Shown piece by piece: positions 51,294 through 60,332 of a stretch of DNA of 64,000 bases (positions within the stretch are counted from its first letter, which is position 1; each line of letters starts with the position of its first letter). The stretch comes from Rhizobium mayense. GTDB lineage: Bacteria; Pseudomonadota; Alphaproteobacteria; Rhizobiales; Rhizobiaceae. Under the pieces are notes generated by a model. It was not told where the DNA came from. It made no database searches and worked only from the letters and a program-made list of their open reading frames with translations. Location of the stretch: contig NZ_JARFYM010000021.1 in assembly GCF_030272705.1 (NCBI RefSeq), positions 47,006 through 111,005 on the forward strand. The letters run 5' to 3'. The translations under genes were made by a program, and so were the position numbers.

Positions 51294-52202
51294 ATGAAAG
51301 AGAAAATCGGTTTCATCGGGCTCGGAGCCATGGGTTCTGGGATGGTAACCAACCTGCTTGAGAAAGGATGGCCGGTGACGGTCGTCCCCCATAGGAAACG
51401 GGAGGCTGTGGAGAGGCTGAAGACGCTTGGTGCCGCCGAGGTGGCGACGGCAAGAGAACTCGCCGAGGCGACGGATGTCATCCTGCTTTGCGTGACCGGT
51501 TCAGAGCAAGTGCAGGAGATTGTGTCCGGCCGTAATGGCATTGTATCGGCAGGAAAGCCGCTCCTGCTGATCGATTGCTCGACATCCAATCCTGCCGTGA
51601 CAGTTAGGCTTGCGGAAGAGCTGGCGATTTCCGGAATCACTCTTGTCGACGCCCCCTTGGCGCGGACACCGAAAGAGGCGGCCGAGGGCAAGCTCGATGT
51701 CATGGTCGGAGGTGCCGCGGATGCGGTTGCACGCGCACGTCCGATCCTTGAAGCGTTCTCGGCGCGCATAGTCGCGACCGGTGACGTCGGGACGGCCCAT
51801 ACGATGAAACTCCTCAATAATTTCATCTCGATGGGATATTCGGCGATCTATTCGGAGGCCTTGATGCTCGCCGCCAAGGCAGGCTTGACGCCGCAGGTGT
51901 TCGACAGCGTGCTGCGCGGCAGTCGCATGGATTGCGGTTTCTACCAGGCCTTCTTCGAATTTGTGCTGAACCGCAATGAGAACGCCCAGAGATTTGCGAT
52001 GGTGAACGCCCTGAAGGACATGTCCTATCTCGCCTCCTTCGCTCAATCGGTGCAGGCGGCCAATCCGGTTGGTGCGGTCGTGCGCAACAGCTTCGCTGCG
52101 GCAGTCGCTTCCGGAAAAGGTGATGCCTTCGTACCAGCCTTGTCCGATGTCGTCGCCGCCTTGAACGGCGTTTCGCTGACTGCCGCAACCGGCGCGAAAT
52201 AA
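51294..52202 (+). CDS. 3-hydroxyisobutyrate dehydrogenase-family NAD(P)-dependent oxidoreductase
   Basis: The 302-residue enzyme has the Rossmann motif IGFIGLGAMGSGMVTNLLEKG, the substrate motif LVDAPLARTPKEAAEGKLDVMVGG near 116 (canonical DAPVSGG is altered) and the catalytic Lys in GTAHTMKLLNNFISMG near 172. AGGAGG precedes the ATG by six bases. It oxidises a beta-hydroxy acid, perhaps tartronate- or 2-keto-3-deoxy-type product; the altered substrate motif cautions against calling 3-hydroxyisobutyrate. Confidence 0.85.
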   Translation: MKEKIGFIGLGAMGSGMVTNLLEKGWPVTVVPHRKREAVERLKTLGAAEVATARELAEATDVILLCVTGSEQVQEIVSGRNGIVSAGKPLLLIDCSTSNPAVTVRLAEELAISGITLVDAPLARTPKEAAEGKLDVMVGGAADAVARARPILEAFSARIVATGDVGTAHTMKLLNNFISMGYSAIYSEALMLAAKAGLTPQVFDSVLRGSRMDCGFYQAFFEFVLNRNENAQRFAMVNALKDMSYLASFAQSVQAANPVGAVVRNSFAAAVASGKGDAFVPALSDVVAALNGVSLTAATGAK

Positions 52203-52264
52203 GGTGGGCGCGCATCCCCGGCTTGCGCCGAGCTCCGGGTGTTGGCAACAATGGATAAGCCATG

Positions 52265-52295
52265 ACAGGGGAGGCGCAAATCGCACCTCCTCTGT
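52265..52295. terminator. Bidirectional terminator-like hairpin
   Basis: ACAGGGGAGG (52265-52274) pairs with CCTCCTCTGT (52286-52295) with one G-T wobble and an 11-base loop; TGTTGTTGTC follows. It sits between the convergent dehydrogenase and FAH-type genes. Confidence 0.6.
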
Positions 52296-52300
52296 TGTTG

Positions 52301-53146
52301 TCAAGCCGCGTCGACCGTCAGCTGCGTCTGCTCACCAAGCCCTTCGATGCCGAGCTTGATCGTCTGGCCCGCCGTCAGGAAGACCGGCGGCTTCATGCCG
52401 AGGCCGACGCCGGGCGGCGTGCCGGTCGAAATGATATCTCCCGGCTGCAGGCTCATGAATTGGGAAATGTAGTGGACGAGGAAGGCGACGCCGAAGATCA
52501 TCGTCCTGGTCGAACCATTCTGGCGCATGGTGCCGTCGACCGACAGCCACATCTTGAGGTTCTGCGGATCTGCGATCTCGTCGCGGGCGACCATCCATGG
52601 CCCGATCGGTCCGAAGCTGTCGGCCGACTTGCCCTTGGTCCACTGGCCGCCGCGTTCGGCCTGGAATTCGCGCTCGGAGACGTCGTTGATCAGGCAATAG
52701 CCGGCAACATGCTTCATCGCATCTGCCTCGCTGACATAGCGCGCCTCATCTCCGATCACGACACCGAGTTCGACCTCCCAGTCGGTCTTCTTCGATTTCC
52801 GAGGAATGATGACGTTGTCGTTCGGCCCAGTGATGGCGCTCGTCGCCTTCATGAACAGGATCGGCTCCTCCGGGATCGCCGCACCCGTTTCCGCCGCATG
52901 GTCCGCATAGTTGAGGCCAACGCAGATGAACTTGCCGGTGCGCGTCACGCAGGGGCCAAGACGGCCGGGTTCGGTGACGACAGGCAGGCTGTCGATGTCG
53001 ATTGCCGACAGCTTGGCGAGCCCGGCCGAGGTCAGGGTGTCTCCGCCGATATCGTCGATGTGGCCGCTCAAATCCCTCACCTTGCCATTGCTGTCCAGAA
53101 TGCCGGGCTTTTCGGCGCCGCGTGGACCGTATCTCAGAAGTTTCAT
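52301..53146 (-). CDS. Fumarylacetoacetate hydrolase-family protein, 2,4-diketo-3-deoxy-L-fuconate/rhamnonate hydrolase type
   Basis: The 281-residue enzyme shows FICVGLNYADHAAETGA near 72, the metal ligands in TDWEVELGVVIG near 120 with the further Asp in CLINDVSERE near 152, and ISTGTPPGVGLGMKPP near 240. This subgroup cleaves 2,4-diketo-3-deoxy sugar acids to pyruvate and lactate (or glycolate). It is the last gene of the operon FAD oxidase - GntR - SDR - hydrolase, and the SDR would supply its diketo substrate. Confidence 0.83.
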   Translation of the reverse strand: MKLLRYGPRGAEKPGILDSNGKVRDLSGHIDDIGGDTLTSAGLAKLSAIDIDSLPVVTEPGRLGPCVTRTGKFICVGLNYADHAAETGAAIPEEPILFMKATSAITGPNDNVIIPRKSKKTDWEVELGVVIGDEARYVSEADAMKHVAGYCLINDVSEREFQAERGGQWTKGKSADSFGPIGPWMVARDEIADPQNLKMWLSVDGTMRQNGSTRTMIFGVAFLVHYISQFMSLQPGDIISTGTPPGVGLGMKPPVFLTAGQTIKLGIEGLGEQTQLTVDAA

Positions 53147-53173
53147 AGCTTTGTCCGTATCTTCGGGTTTTCT

Positions 53174-53917
53174 TCAGGCGTTTGCCCAGCCGCCGTCGAT
53201 GACGATAGCGTTGCCGGTCATGAAAGCAGATTCGTTGCTGGCAAGGTAAACGACGAGGTCTGCCACTTCTTCCGCGGTCCCGAGCCGCCCCATGGGCTGG
53301 CGGGCAACAAAGCTGGCGCGCGCCTCATCATAGTCCCCAAGCGCCCGCATGCGATCCTGCAAGGAAGGACTTTCCACCGTCCCAGGGCAAATGGCGTTGG
53401 CGCGGATGCCCTTGGTCACGTAATCGAGCGCCACCGACTTCGTCAGGCCGACAACGGCCGCCTTCGTGGTGCCGTAGATGAAGCGGTTCGGCGCGGCGAT
53501 CACGGTTGAGGCGACCGACGCCATATTGACGATCGAACCGCCGCCGCGGGCAATCATGCCGGGCAGGAAGGCGCGGATCATCCGGTACATCGCCCGGATG
53601 TTCAGATTGACCGAGAAATCGAACGCATCCTCGTCGCATTCAAGAATGGAACCGTTGTGCACGAAACCGGCGCAGTTGAAAAGAATATCAGGCGCATCGA
53701 TTTCGCTCGAAAAGCTCTGGATCTCCTGTGCATTCAGTACGTCAAGCTTCCGCAAGGTAACGCCGGCGTGATCGTGCAAACTGTCGAGTTTGGCGGCATC
53801 GATATCCGTTGCCCAGACACGCGCGCCCTCGCGCAGGAAGGCCAAAACCGTGGCGCGCCCCATCCCCTGCCCGGCCGCCGTGACGACAGCCGTTTTTCCC
53901 TCAAGTCTTCCTGTCAT
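53174..53917 (-). CDS. Short-chain dehydrogenase, 2-keto-3-deoxy-L-fuconate dehydrogenase type
   Basis: The 247-residue SDR has the cofactor loop VVTAAGQGMGRATV near 11, Asp in VWATDIDAAKL suggesting NAD, ILFNCAGFVHNGSI near 78, Ser in NMASVAS near 132 and YGTTKAA near 149. The GQGMGRA loop and NRFIYGTTKAAVVGLTKSVA are typical of KDF dehydrogenases/BDH2. It would oxidise the 4-hydroxyl of 2-keto-3-deoxy-fuconate or -rhamnonate before hydrolysis by the FAH-type enzyme encoded next. Confidence 0.83.
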   Translation of the reverse strand: MTGRLEGKTAVVTAAGQGMGRATVLAFLREGARVWATDIDAAKLDSLHDHAGVTLRKLDVLNAQEIQSFSSEIDAPDILFNCAGFVHNGSILECDEDAFDFSVNLNIRAMYRMIRAFLPGMIARGGGSIVNMASVASTVIAAPNRFIYGTTKAAVVGLTKSVALDYVTKGIRANAICPGTVESPSLQDRMRALGDYDEARASFVARQPMGRLGTAEEVADLVVYLASNESAFMTGNAIVIDGGWANA

Positions 53918-53935
53918 TTGAAAATCCTCAACAGA

Positions 53936-54655
53936 TTATTCGGATTGCTGCTCGGCGAGGCCGACACGGCTTGCAGCACCATGGAGGTGAGCTCGCATCG
54001 CCTCTTGCGCCTGCTCCGCATCCCTGGCCTCGACGGCATCGAGGATGCGCTGATGTTCTCCGAGCGTCACAGCCGCGAGGTCTTCCGATCCTTGCTGATT
54101 ACCGGAGGCGAGAATGCTTTCGCGCACTTTCTCGGAGACAAATGTGAGAAATTGGATCATGTAGGGGTTGCCGGTCGCCGCGGCGACGGTCTTGTGAAAC
54201 TCGAGATCGGTCTTCAACCACATCACGCTGCCATAGGGTGCCATCCGCATGGTCGAAAGCGCGTCCTTCATCGCCTTCAGGTCATCCTCGGTCCGCCGTT
54301 TGGCGGCAAAGGCCGCTGCCTGTACTTCGAGGATGCCCCGCAGTTCGAACAGCGACTCGAACGCATTCGATGTCTGAAGTGCATCGATGTCGATGGTCAA
54401 AACGGTGGTGTTCGGCTGATCCGCAACGAACGCGCCACGGCCCTGCTGGGACCAGATCCTTCCTTCAGAGCGTAGCCTGGCGATCGCCTCGCGAACGACG
54501 TTGCGGCTGACGCCGAATGTCTGCGCCAGCTGTTGCTCCGTTGGCAACTGATCGCCCGGCCTGAGACGGCCTTGCGCGATCTCACGCGAAATCGAACTTG
54601 CGACCAGCGTCGAGAGATGAGGTCCTCGATTGACCTTGTCGAGCTTCAGCATCAT
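53936..54655 (-). CDS. GntR-family regulator, FadR/FCD subfamily
   Basis: The 239-residue regulator has the winged helix LRPGDQLPTEQQLAQTFGVSRNVVREAIARLRSEG near 36 and an FCD domain with TDLEFHKTVAAATGNPYMIQFL near 148 and LGEHQRILDAV near 197. Its ATG overlaps the FAD-oxidase stop (ATGA), so it is co-translated inside the operon it likely controls. It is a second candidate for the shared operators. Confidence 0.88.
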   Translation of the reverse strand: MMLKLDKVNRGPHLSTLVASSISREIAQGRLRPGDQLPTEQQLAQTFGVSRNVVREAIARLRSEGRIWSQQGRGAFVADQPNTTVLTIDIDALQTSNAFESLFELRGILEVQAAAFAAKRRTEDDLKAMKDALSTMRMAPYGSVMWLKTDLEFHKTVAAATGNPYMIQFLTFVSEKVRESILASGNQQGSEDLAAVTLGEHQRILDAVEARDAEQAQEAMRAHLHGAASRVGLAEQQSE

Positions 54656-56100
54656 TCGCTGCCCCCCTGCCCAGGCTCTCCGCCATTCAATATACGACCT
54701 TCGCTCAGAAGATGTTGTGGATCAAAAGCGTCTTTGATCCGGCGGGACAAGGTGAGCGTCAAGGGATCGGCCCGTTTCAGGAAGGCCGCCTGCTTCACAC
54801 GGCCAATACCGTGCTCGGCGCTGATCGAGCCGCCATGCCGATCGACGACATCGAAGATCACCTCCTCGGTCGCATGGAACAGCGCATCGTATTTTTCGGC
54901 CGGCATCTCTTCAGGCGGCACGATGTTGAGGTGAATGTTCCCGTCGCCGACATGGCCATAGGTCACCGCCAGCGCTTCGGGGTGTTTTTGCGCAAGCGCC
55001 TCGAGCGTTTCGGCGACAAAAGCCGCAAGACTCGATATCGAGACAGACACGTCGGTCCTCAGATATCGTCCGCCACGGCCCTGCGCCTCAACCATCATCT
55101 CGCGCAGCAGCCAGAGACGCTCGGCCTGCGCTTTGCTGCCGGCAAGCACGCCGTCGAGAACAAGGTCCGAGGAATCGGCGAGAAAACCCTCGAGCAGAGC
55201 CCTGAGGTCGACGCGGCCGGCTGCCGAGGCCTCGATCAGCACATAGACCGGATAGGACGCCGCCAATGGGTCCGTGAGATCACTGGCATTGATCGCAATC
55301 TCGATCCCGCCGCGCAGAATGAGCTCGAAGGCGGTCAGCAGGTCGCTGCATTGACGGCGGGCGCGCGCGTATAGCTGCATGGCTGCGTCCACCGAACTGA
55401 CGCCGACCAGCGCCGTCTCGACCTGCTCCGGTTTGGGAAATATCTTCAACGCAACTGCCGTCACGATGCCGAGCGTGCCCTCGGCTCCAATGAACAGCTG
55501 CTTCAGATCGTAGCCGCGATTGTCCTTTCGAAGCGTCTTCAGCCCATTCCAGACGCGCCCGTCGGCAAGAACGACCTCCAGGCCGAGCACGAGATCGCGC
55601 GTCATCCCGTATCGCAAGACATTAAAGCCACCCGCATTGGTCGAGACGTTACCGCCGATCCGGCAGCTTCCTTGCGCGCCAAAGGTAATGGGCAGGATGC
55701 AATCGGCGTCCTCTGCATGACGTTTGGCATCCTCCAGGATGCAGCCGGCTTCGACAACCATCGCGAAATCGATCGGATTGACGGAACGGACCCTGTTCAT
55801 TCGTTCCAGCGAGATGACCACCTCGCCACCCGGATAACTCGGAACAGCCGCACCCACCAGGCCTGTCAAACCGCCTTGCGGAACGACATGGATCCGCAGC
55901 TCATGACAGGTCTTCATGAGAAGGCTGAGCTCTTCAGTTGACCGGGGCCGGGCGACCAGCAGCGGCCGGCCATAGTGGTCGCCGGACCAGTCGCGGCTAT
56001 AGCGTTCCAGACTATCAGGATCAGACAGGAGCATGTCTGCCGGCATCGCGGCGGAAAGGGCTGCGAGCGCTCTTTCCTGGAAGGGCGGCTGGGCGTTCAT
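54652..56100 (-). CDS. FAD-binding oxidase, GlcD/D-lactate dehydrogenase type
   Basis: The 482-residue flavoprotein has an N-terminal PCMH FAD domain at about 45-225 (VVPQGGLTGLVGAAVPSYPGGEVVISLERMN and GSCRIGGNVSTNAGGFNVLRYG) and a C-terminal domain with VTYGHVGDGNIHLN near 373 and HGGSISAEHGIGRVK near 432. It oxidises a 2-hydroxy acid such as lactate, glycolate or 2-hydroxyglutarate. As first gene of the operon with SDR and hydrolase, it likely clears the lactate produced by the pathway. Confidence 0.86.
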   Translation of the reverse strand: MNAQPPFQERALAALSAAMPADMLLSDPDSLERYSRDWSGDHYGRPLLVARPRSTEELSLLMKTCHELRIHVVPQGGLTGLVGAAVPSYPGGEVVISLERMNRVRSVNPIDFAMVVEAGCILEDAKRHAEDADCILPITFGAQGSCRIGGNVSTNAGGFNVLRYGMTRDLVLGLEVVLADGRVWNGLKTLRKDNRGYDLKQLFIGAEGTLGIVTAVALKIFPKPEQVETALVGVSSVDAAMQLYARARRQCSDLLTAFELILRGGIEIAINASDLTDPLAASYPVYVLIEASAAGRVDLRALLEGFLADSSDLVLDGVLAGSKAQAERLWLLREMMVEAQGRGGRYLRTDVSVSISSLAAFVAETLEALAQKHPEALAVTYGHVGDGNIHLNIVPPEEMPAEKYDALFHATEEVIFDVVDRHGGSISAEHGIGRVKQAAFLKRADPLTLTLSRRIKDAFDPQHLLSEGRILNGGEPGQGGSE

Positions 56101-56157
56101 TCACTTGCTCCGGTTCGATCTCTTGAAAACGTTCTGGACAATTAGGTCGGTTACATG

Positions 56158-56170
56158 GTTATCATACAAC
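56158..56170 (+). promoter_or_regulatory. Degenerate operator-like inverted repeat
   Basis: GTTATCATACAAC keeps nine of thirteen positions of the GTTGTACGACAAC element and lies between the divergent FAD-oxidase operon and gloA. It may be a weak site of the same regulator or the site of the GntR protein encoded in that operon. Confidence 0.4.
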
Positions 56171-56265
56171 ACTGGTTTTGAACATCAAGTGCAGGGACCT
56201 GTTCCGCTGCTTCTCTTTCCCTAAAAACCAGTGTGAAAACGATAACTTGCAGGAGGATCCGTATT

Positions 56266-56679
56266 ATGACCGCAGCGTCCGGCCAATTTCGCATGATGCA
56301 CACAATGATCCGCGTGTTCGACCTCGACCGGTCGATCAAGTTCTACACGGAACTGCTCGGGATGAAGCTTCTGCGCAAGGACGACTATCCTGGCGGAAAG
56401 TTCACCAATGCCTTTGTCGGTTACGGCCCGGAGGAGACCGATACGGTCGTCGAACTGACATACAACTGGGGCCGAGAAGAACCCTACGAGCTCGGTACCG
56501 GCTTCGGCCACCTGGCGCTCGGCGTCAATGACATTTACGCCGTTTGCGCAGCCCTCGAAAAGCAGGGAGCCAAGATCCCGCGGCCGCCAGGTCCGATGCT
56601 GCATGGCACTACGCACATCGCCTTCATCGAAGACCCGGATGGCTACAAGATCGAGCTCATCGGTCTCGACACGATGTAA
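56266..56679 (+). CDS. gloA: Lactoylglutathione lyase (glyoxalase I)
   Basis: The 137-residue protein has MMHTMIRVFDLDRSIKFYTE at residue 10 and VVELTYNWG near 61. The four metal ligands expected from E. coli GloA are present: His12, Glu63, His82 and Glu130. GGAGG lies about nine bases before ATG 56266. It detoxifies methylglyoxal with glutathione. The divergence from a lactate-type oxidase operon suggests a link with methylglyoxal or lactaldehyde formed in deoxy-sugar breakdown. A GloA at this place is probably an accessory copy. Confidence 0.9.
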   Translation: MTAASGQFRMMHTMIRVFDLDRSIKFYTELLGMKLLRKDDYPGGKFTNAFVGYGPEETDTVVELTYNWGREEPYELGTGFGHLALGVNDIYAVCAALEKQGAKIPRPPGPMLHGTTHIAFIEDPDGYKIELIGLDTM

Positions 56680-56698
56680 CTGTCCTTCCCGTCTCTGG

Positions 56699-56731
56699 AG
56701 GCCGCATCGAAGCATGCGGCCTTTTTCTTTT
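56699..56731 (+). terminator. Intrinsic terminator after gloA
   Basis: AGGCCGCAT (56699-56707) pairs perfectly with ATGCGGCCT (56714-56722) around a 6-base loop, followed by TTTTCTTTT. It is a textbook intrinsic terminator on the plus strand; on the minus strand it would also meet transcripts from the ribose-type operon. Confidence 0.92.
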
Positions 56732-56756
56732 AGAGCTGCTCTCATCGGCCGCGCGT

Positions 56757-57725
56757 TCATTTTATGATCGCGATCTTGCTGCGGTCGATGGTGATGGCGA
56801 CTGCGAGAATAAGCACCGCTCCGAACACCACGTTTTCCGCGAAGATGTTGATTCCGACAAAGGTCATGCCGATTCTCACGATCGAGATGATCAGTGCGCC
56901 GACAGCGGTTCGCGCGACACCGCCGAGACCGCCCGTAATCGCCGTGCCACCAACGATGACGGCCGCGATTGCAGGCAGCAGCAATTGATTGGCAAGGTTG
57001 GGCGAGCCGCTCGACAGGCGCGCAGCCAGGATGGTCCCGGCGATGGCTGCGAGCACGCCGGAGATGGCAAAGGCGACGATCTTCGTGCGCTCGACATTGA
57101 TGCCGGCTGCGATCGCGGCCGGTTCACCCGCCCCGACCGCAAGGCTGTGGCGGCCAAAACGCGTATATCTGAGCCCGACATACGCCATGACGCCAATGAC
57201 CGCCGCAATCCAGATGACGGTTGGAAGCCCTGCGACGGTCCCGTTGATCCAGGCCGTATTGGCGCGACCGCCTTCTTCGATGGTGATCGCACGCCCAGCC
57301 GCCGCCCACAGCGCGATGCCGGCGACGACACCGCCCGTTGCGAGCGTCGCAACGAAGGACGGCACCTTGAGCCGGACATGCACATAGCCGCTCAGAATGC
57401 CGAACACGAGACCGGACAGGATGGCTGCGGGGAAAGCGAGAAAGCCGATCTGCGGCAAGAGCTGCGCGAGAATGACGCTCGACAGCGACGCCACCGACTG
57501 GATCGACAGATCGATGCCACCAATGAGAATGACGAAGGTCACGCCGGCGGCGAGGATGAAAAGGACGGCCGTGTTGGATAATAGCAGGACGAGCGTATCG
57601 CCAGTGAGGAAGCCCGGCGCCGCAACTTCGATGATCAGTACCAGCACGATCAGCAGTGCGGGCGGGATAGCGCCCTGGAGCCAGCCTGAAGCAAGGAGAG
57701 ATTTCATATTCTTGAGGTTTTCCAT
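56757..57725 (-). CDS. Ribose-type ABC transporter permease
   Basis: The 322-residue RbsC-family membrane protein has a first helix at about 16-36, the motif LIGGIDLSIQSVASLSSVIL near 68 and AVIVGGTAITGGLGGVARTAVGALI near 252. It is the last gene of the minus-strand operon binding protein - permease - ATPase - permease, so the channel is probably a heterodimer with the gene product at 59244. Confidence 0.9.
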   Translation of the reverse strand: MENLKNMKSLLASGWLQGAIPPALLIVLVLIIEVAAPGFLTGDTLVLLLSNTAVLFILAAGVTFVILIGGIDLSIQSVASLSSVILAQLLPQIGFLAFPAAILSGLVFGILSGYVHVRLKVPSFVATLATGGVVAGIALWAAAGRAITIEEGGRANTAWINGTVAGLPTVIWIAAVIGVMAYVGLRYTRFGRHSLAVGAGEPAAIAAGINVERTKIVAFAISGVLAAIAGTILAARLSSGSPNLANQLLLPAIAAVIVGGTAITGGLGGVARTAVGALIISIVRIGMTFVGINIFAENVVFGAVLILAVAITIDRSKIAIIK

Positions 57726-57735
57726 GACATCCTCC

Positions 57736-59247
57736 TCAAACCATCGCCCGGACGAGGTCGACCTGGTCCGGCTTGCTGCCCGGGGCGGCGTCGAAATGGG
57801 CGGTCACCGCGCCGTCGCGCATGACGAGAACGCGATGCGAAAGGCCGATCGTTTCTTCGAGTGTGTCGGAGATCAACAGGATCGCCACACCCTGGGAGGA
57901 GAGTTCGCGGACAAGCTCGTAGACTTCTTCCTTCGCGCCGACGTCGAGGCCGCGGGTCGGGTGGTCCAGGATCAGTATCCGCGAGCCGGCCGTCATCCAG
58001 CGCGCCAGCACCACTTTTTGCTGGTTGCCGCCGGACAGCTTGCGGCAGGCTATATCGGGACCGGGCGCCTTGATCTTGAGCCGCTTGATCCAGTCGCTGG
58101 CAAGCCGACGCTCACGCCCATAGCTGATGGCGCCGTTTGCCATGACCGATGAGAGGTCCGCGAGCGTGATGTTCTCCGCGATCGAAAGAAACATGACGAG
58201 ACCCTCGATCCGTCGCTCGCGCGGAACATAGCCTATGCTTTTGCGGACGGCCTGTTCGGGCGAACGAAACTGGACGGGCTCGTCGTTGATTTTAAGCGTG
58301 CCGCCGGTATGGGTAAGAAAGCCGCCGATGGCACGGGTGACCTCTTCTCGGCCCGAGCCGACAACACCAGCGATGCCGACAATCTCGCCGGAACGAATCT
58401 GCAGGTCCACGTCCCGAAACGCACCGTCGACCGAGAGCCGCTTTGCATCGACGACGATTTCGCTGCGAGGCGGAAGCTGCCTGTCTTCCTTGTAATAGGT
58501 CGCCTGCAATCCTCGCCCGACCATGATCTCGTGCAGCTCCGGACCCGTGACGTCTACGGCCTGGTGCTCGGCAACGACCTGTCCATCCTTCATGGTGTAG
58601 ACGCGGTCCGAAATGCGAAGGACCTCATCCAGCCGATGCGAGACGAAGACGAAGCTTGCACGCGACTTCAGCGACCGCACACGTTTGAACAATACGTCGA
58701 TGTCGCTGCCGCTGAGCACTGAAGTCGGTTCGTCGAGCAGGATGACCAGCGGCCGTGCGACCGTCTCTTCCAACGTGAGCGCTTTGGCAAGTTCGACCAT
58801 TTGACGGGCTGCGAATGTCAATTCCGAAGTGCGCGCGGTCACATCGATGTCGACGCCGATCTTGGCGAGCTGGCGCTTGGCCGCTGCGCGCATGGCATTC
58901 CAATTCATGATGCCGAAGCGGACGAATTGATTCTCCTGGCCGAGATAGATGTTCTCGGCAACCGAGAGATTGAGCAGCAACGACTGCTCCTGAAACACCA
59001 TGCCGATACCATGAATTGCTCCATCGCGTGCGTTGCGCAGTCTCAGCGGTTGGCCGTCGAGCATGAGTGTGCCGCTATCCGGCTGGTGAGTCCCGGCAAG
59101 GATGCGCATGAGGGTCGATTTGCCGGCGCCGTTCTCGCCGATGAGCCCGACGACCTCGTTCGGTCTGACCTCCAGGGAAACGTTCTTCAATGCAGGAACG
59201 CCGGCGAAGGATTTGCTGATCTGGTTGGCTGACAACATGGCGGTCAC
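57736..59247 (-). CDS. Ribose-type ABC transporter ATPase
   Basis: The 503-residue protein has two tandem ABC domains. Domain 1 has Walker A GENGAGKST near 36, signature LTFAARQMVELAKAL and LLDEPTSVLSGSD; domain 2 (about 260-500) has the usual degenerate P-loop GVVGSGREE and LSGGNQQKVVLARWM with DHPTRGLD. It is a standard RbsA-type ATPase, in contrast to the fused form at 26801. Confidence 0.93.
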   Translation of the reverse strand: MTAMLSANQISKSFAGVPALKNVSLEVRPNEVVGLIGENGAGKSTLMRILAGTHQPDSGTLMLDGQPLRLRNARDGAIHGIGMVFQEQSLLLNLSVAENIYLGQENQFVRFGIMNWNAMRAAAKRQLAKIGVDIDVTARTSELTFAARQMVELAKALTLEETVARPLVILLDEPTSVLSGSDIDVLFKRVRSLKSRASFVFVSHRLDEVLRISDRVYTMKDGQVVAEHQAVDVTGPELHEIMVGRGLQATYYKEDRQLPPRSEIVVDAKRLSVDGAFRDVDLQIRSGEIVGIAGVVGSGREEVTRAIGGFLTHTGGTLKINDEPVQFRSPEQAVRKSIGYVPRERRIEGLVMFLSIAENITLADLSSVMANGAISYGRERRLASDWIKRLKIKAPGPDIACRKLSGGNQQKVVLARWMTAGSRILILDHPTRGLDVGAKEEVYELVRELSSQGVAILLISDTLEETIGLSHRVLVMRDGAVTAHFDAAPGSKPDQVDLVRAMV

Positions 59248-60332
59248 TTCACGATCTGGAGACGCAGGCGGTCGAGCGAAAGAGCAACGGCAGCGATGAT
59301 CATCAGCCCCTGCACGGTTTGCTGCACGTAGGGAGAAACCCCGAGCAGGATCATGCCGTTGCTGAGCACGGTGACGATCAGCACGCCGACCAGCGTGTTG
59401 ACGACGCCGCCTTCACCGCCCGTCAGTGCCGTCCCACCGACGACGACGGCGGTAACGGCCGCAAACAGCCGACCATCAGCGATGACGGCGTCCGAACGAC
59501 CAAGCTGGGCGGCTGCCAGCACGCCGGCAACGCCAAAAAAGAAACCCGCGAGGCCGAACGCCGTGATACGCACGCGCCGCAGATTGATGCCGGAGAGCTC
59601 GGCGACATCCTCGCCGCCGCCGATCGCCATGATGTGTCGGCCGAGGCGTGTGTAATATTGAACGGTGCAAGCGAGCAGGAAGGCGGCGAGCGCGACCCAC
59701 ACCGCAACCGGCAGGCCGAGCAGGCGGCCGAGAGCGAGGTCACGGATCGAAGGATCCATGAGACGGACAGCCGATCCGCCGAGCATATAGACCGAGATGC
59801 CGAGCCCGATGAACCAGACGCCGAGCGTCGCCATGAAGGACGGGATCCTGAGAAATGTCTGAATGATGCCAGTGGCAAAACCCATTGCCGTGCTTGCGGC
59901 CACCGCGGCGATGACGGCAAACCAGCCATAGGAATTTGCGTTGGCGTCGTTGGCGGCCAGCAATACGGTGACCATCGCCGCCACGGACAGCGAGCCTTCG
60001 ACCGACAGATCGATGCTGCCGAGCAGGATGATGAAGGTCAATCCCATCGCCAGCGTCAGCGGCACCGAGGCGGAATTCGCGATCCGCACGAGATTGCGAA
60101 GCTCGATGAAATTGGGGTTCGCGATGGTGATGAGGATGCAAAGGGCGATCAGTACGAGGACCGGGGCATAGGCGCGCAGACGTTTTGCGTTCGCACCGCT
60201 GAACAGGCGGTTTCCAATCTTCGGCATGGCGTCAGCGCGCTCGCTGTTCTGAGTGGATTTGATGTTTTCGGCATTGACGGTCAACAGACTACACCTCGCT
60301 GCGTCATCAGAGGAGCTGGCGGACGATTGCAA
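59244..60332 (-). CDS. Ribose-type ABC transporter permease
   Basis: The RbsC-family permease has up to 362 residues, with ILLGSIDLSVEGSLSVAAMVTVLLA near 103 and AVVVGGTALTGGEGGVVNTLVGVLI near 295. Similarity begins only after about residue 36 (MPKIGNRLFSG, ATG 60227), so the true start may be there or at a TTG near 60282 with GAGGTG ahead. The longest frame overlaps the hairpin at 60315. Its stop overlaps the ATPase start by four bases. Confidence 0.87.
   Translation of the reverse strand: MQSSASSSDDAARCSLLTVNAENIKSTQNSERADAMPKIGNRLFSGANAKRLRAYAPVLVLIALCILITIANPNFIELRNLVRIANSASVPLTLAMGLTFIILLGSIDLSVEGSLSVAAMVTVLLAANDANANSYGWFAVIAAVAASTAMGFATGIIQTFLRIPSFMATLGVWFIGLGISVYMLGGSAVRLMDPSIRDLALGRLLGLPVAVWVALAAFLLACTVQYYTRLGRHIMAIGGGEDVAELSGINLRRVRITAFGLAGFFFGVAGVLAAAQLGRSDAVIADGRLFAAVTAVVVGGTALTGGEGGVVNTLVGVLIVTVLSNGMILLGVSPYVQQTVQGLMIIAAVALSLDRLRLQIVK

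Noticed and set aside
52262..53509. 415-codon plus-strand frame opposite the hydrolase and SDR
   Set aside because: Antisense to two well-supported enzymes, with low-complexity charged composition typical of shadow frames.
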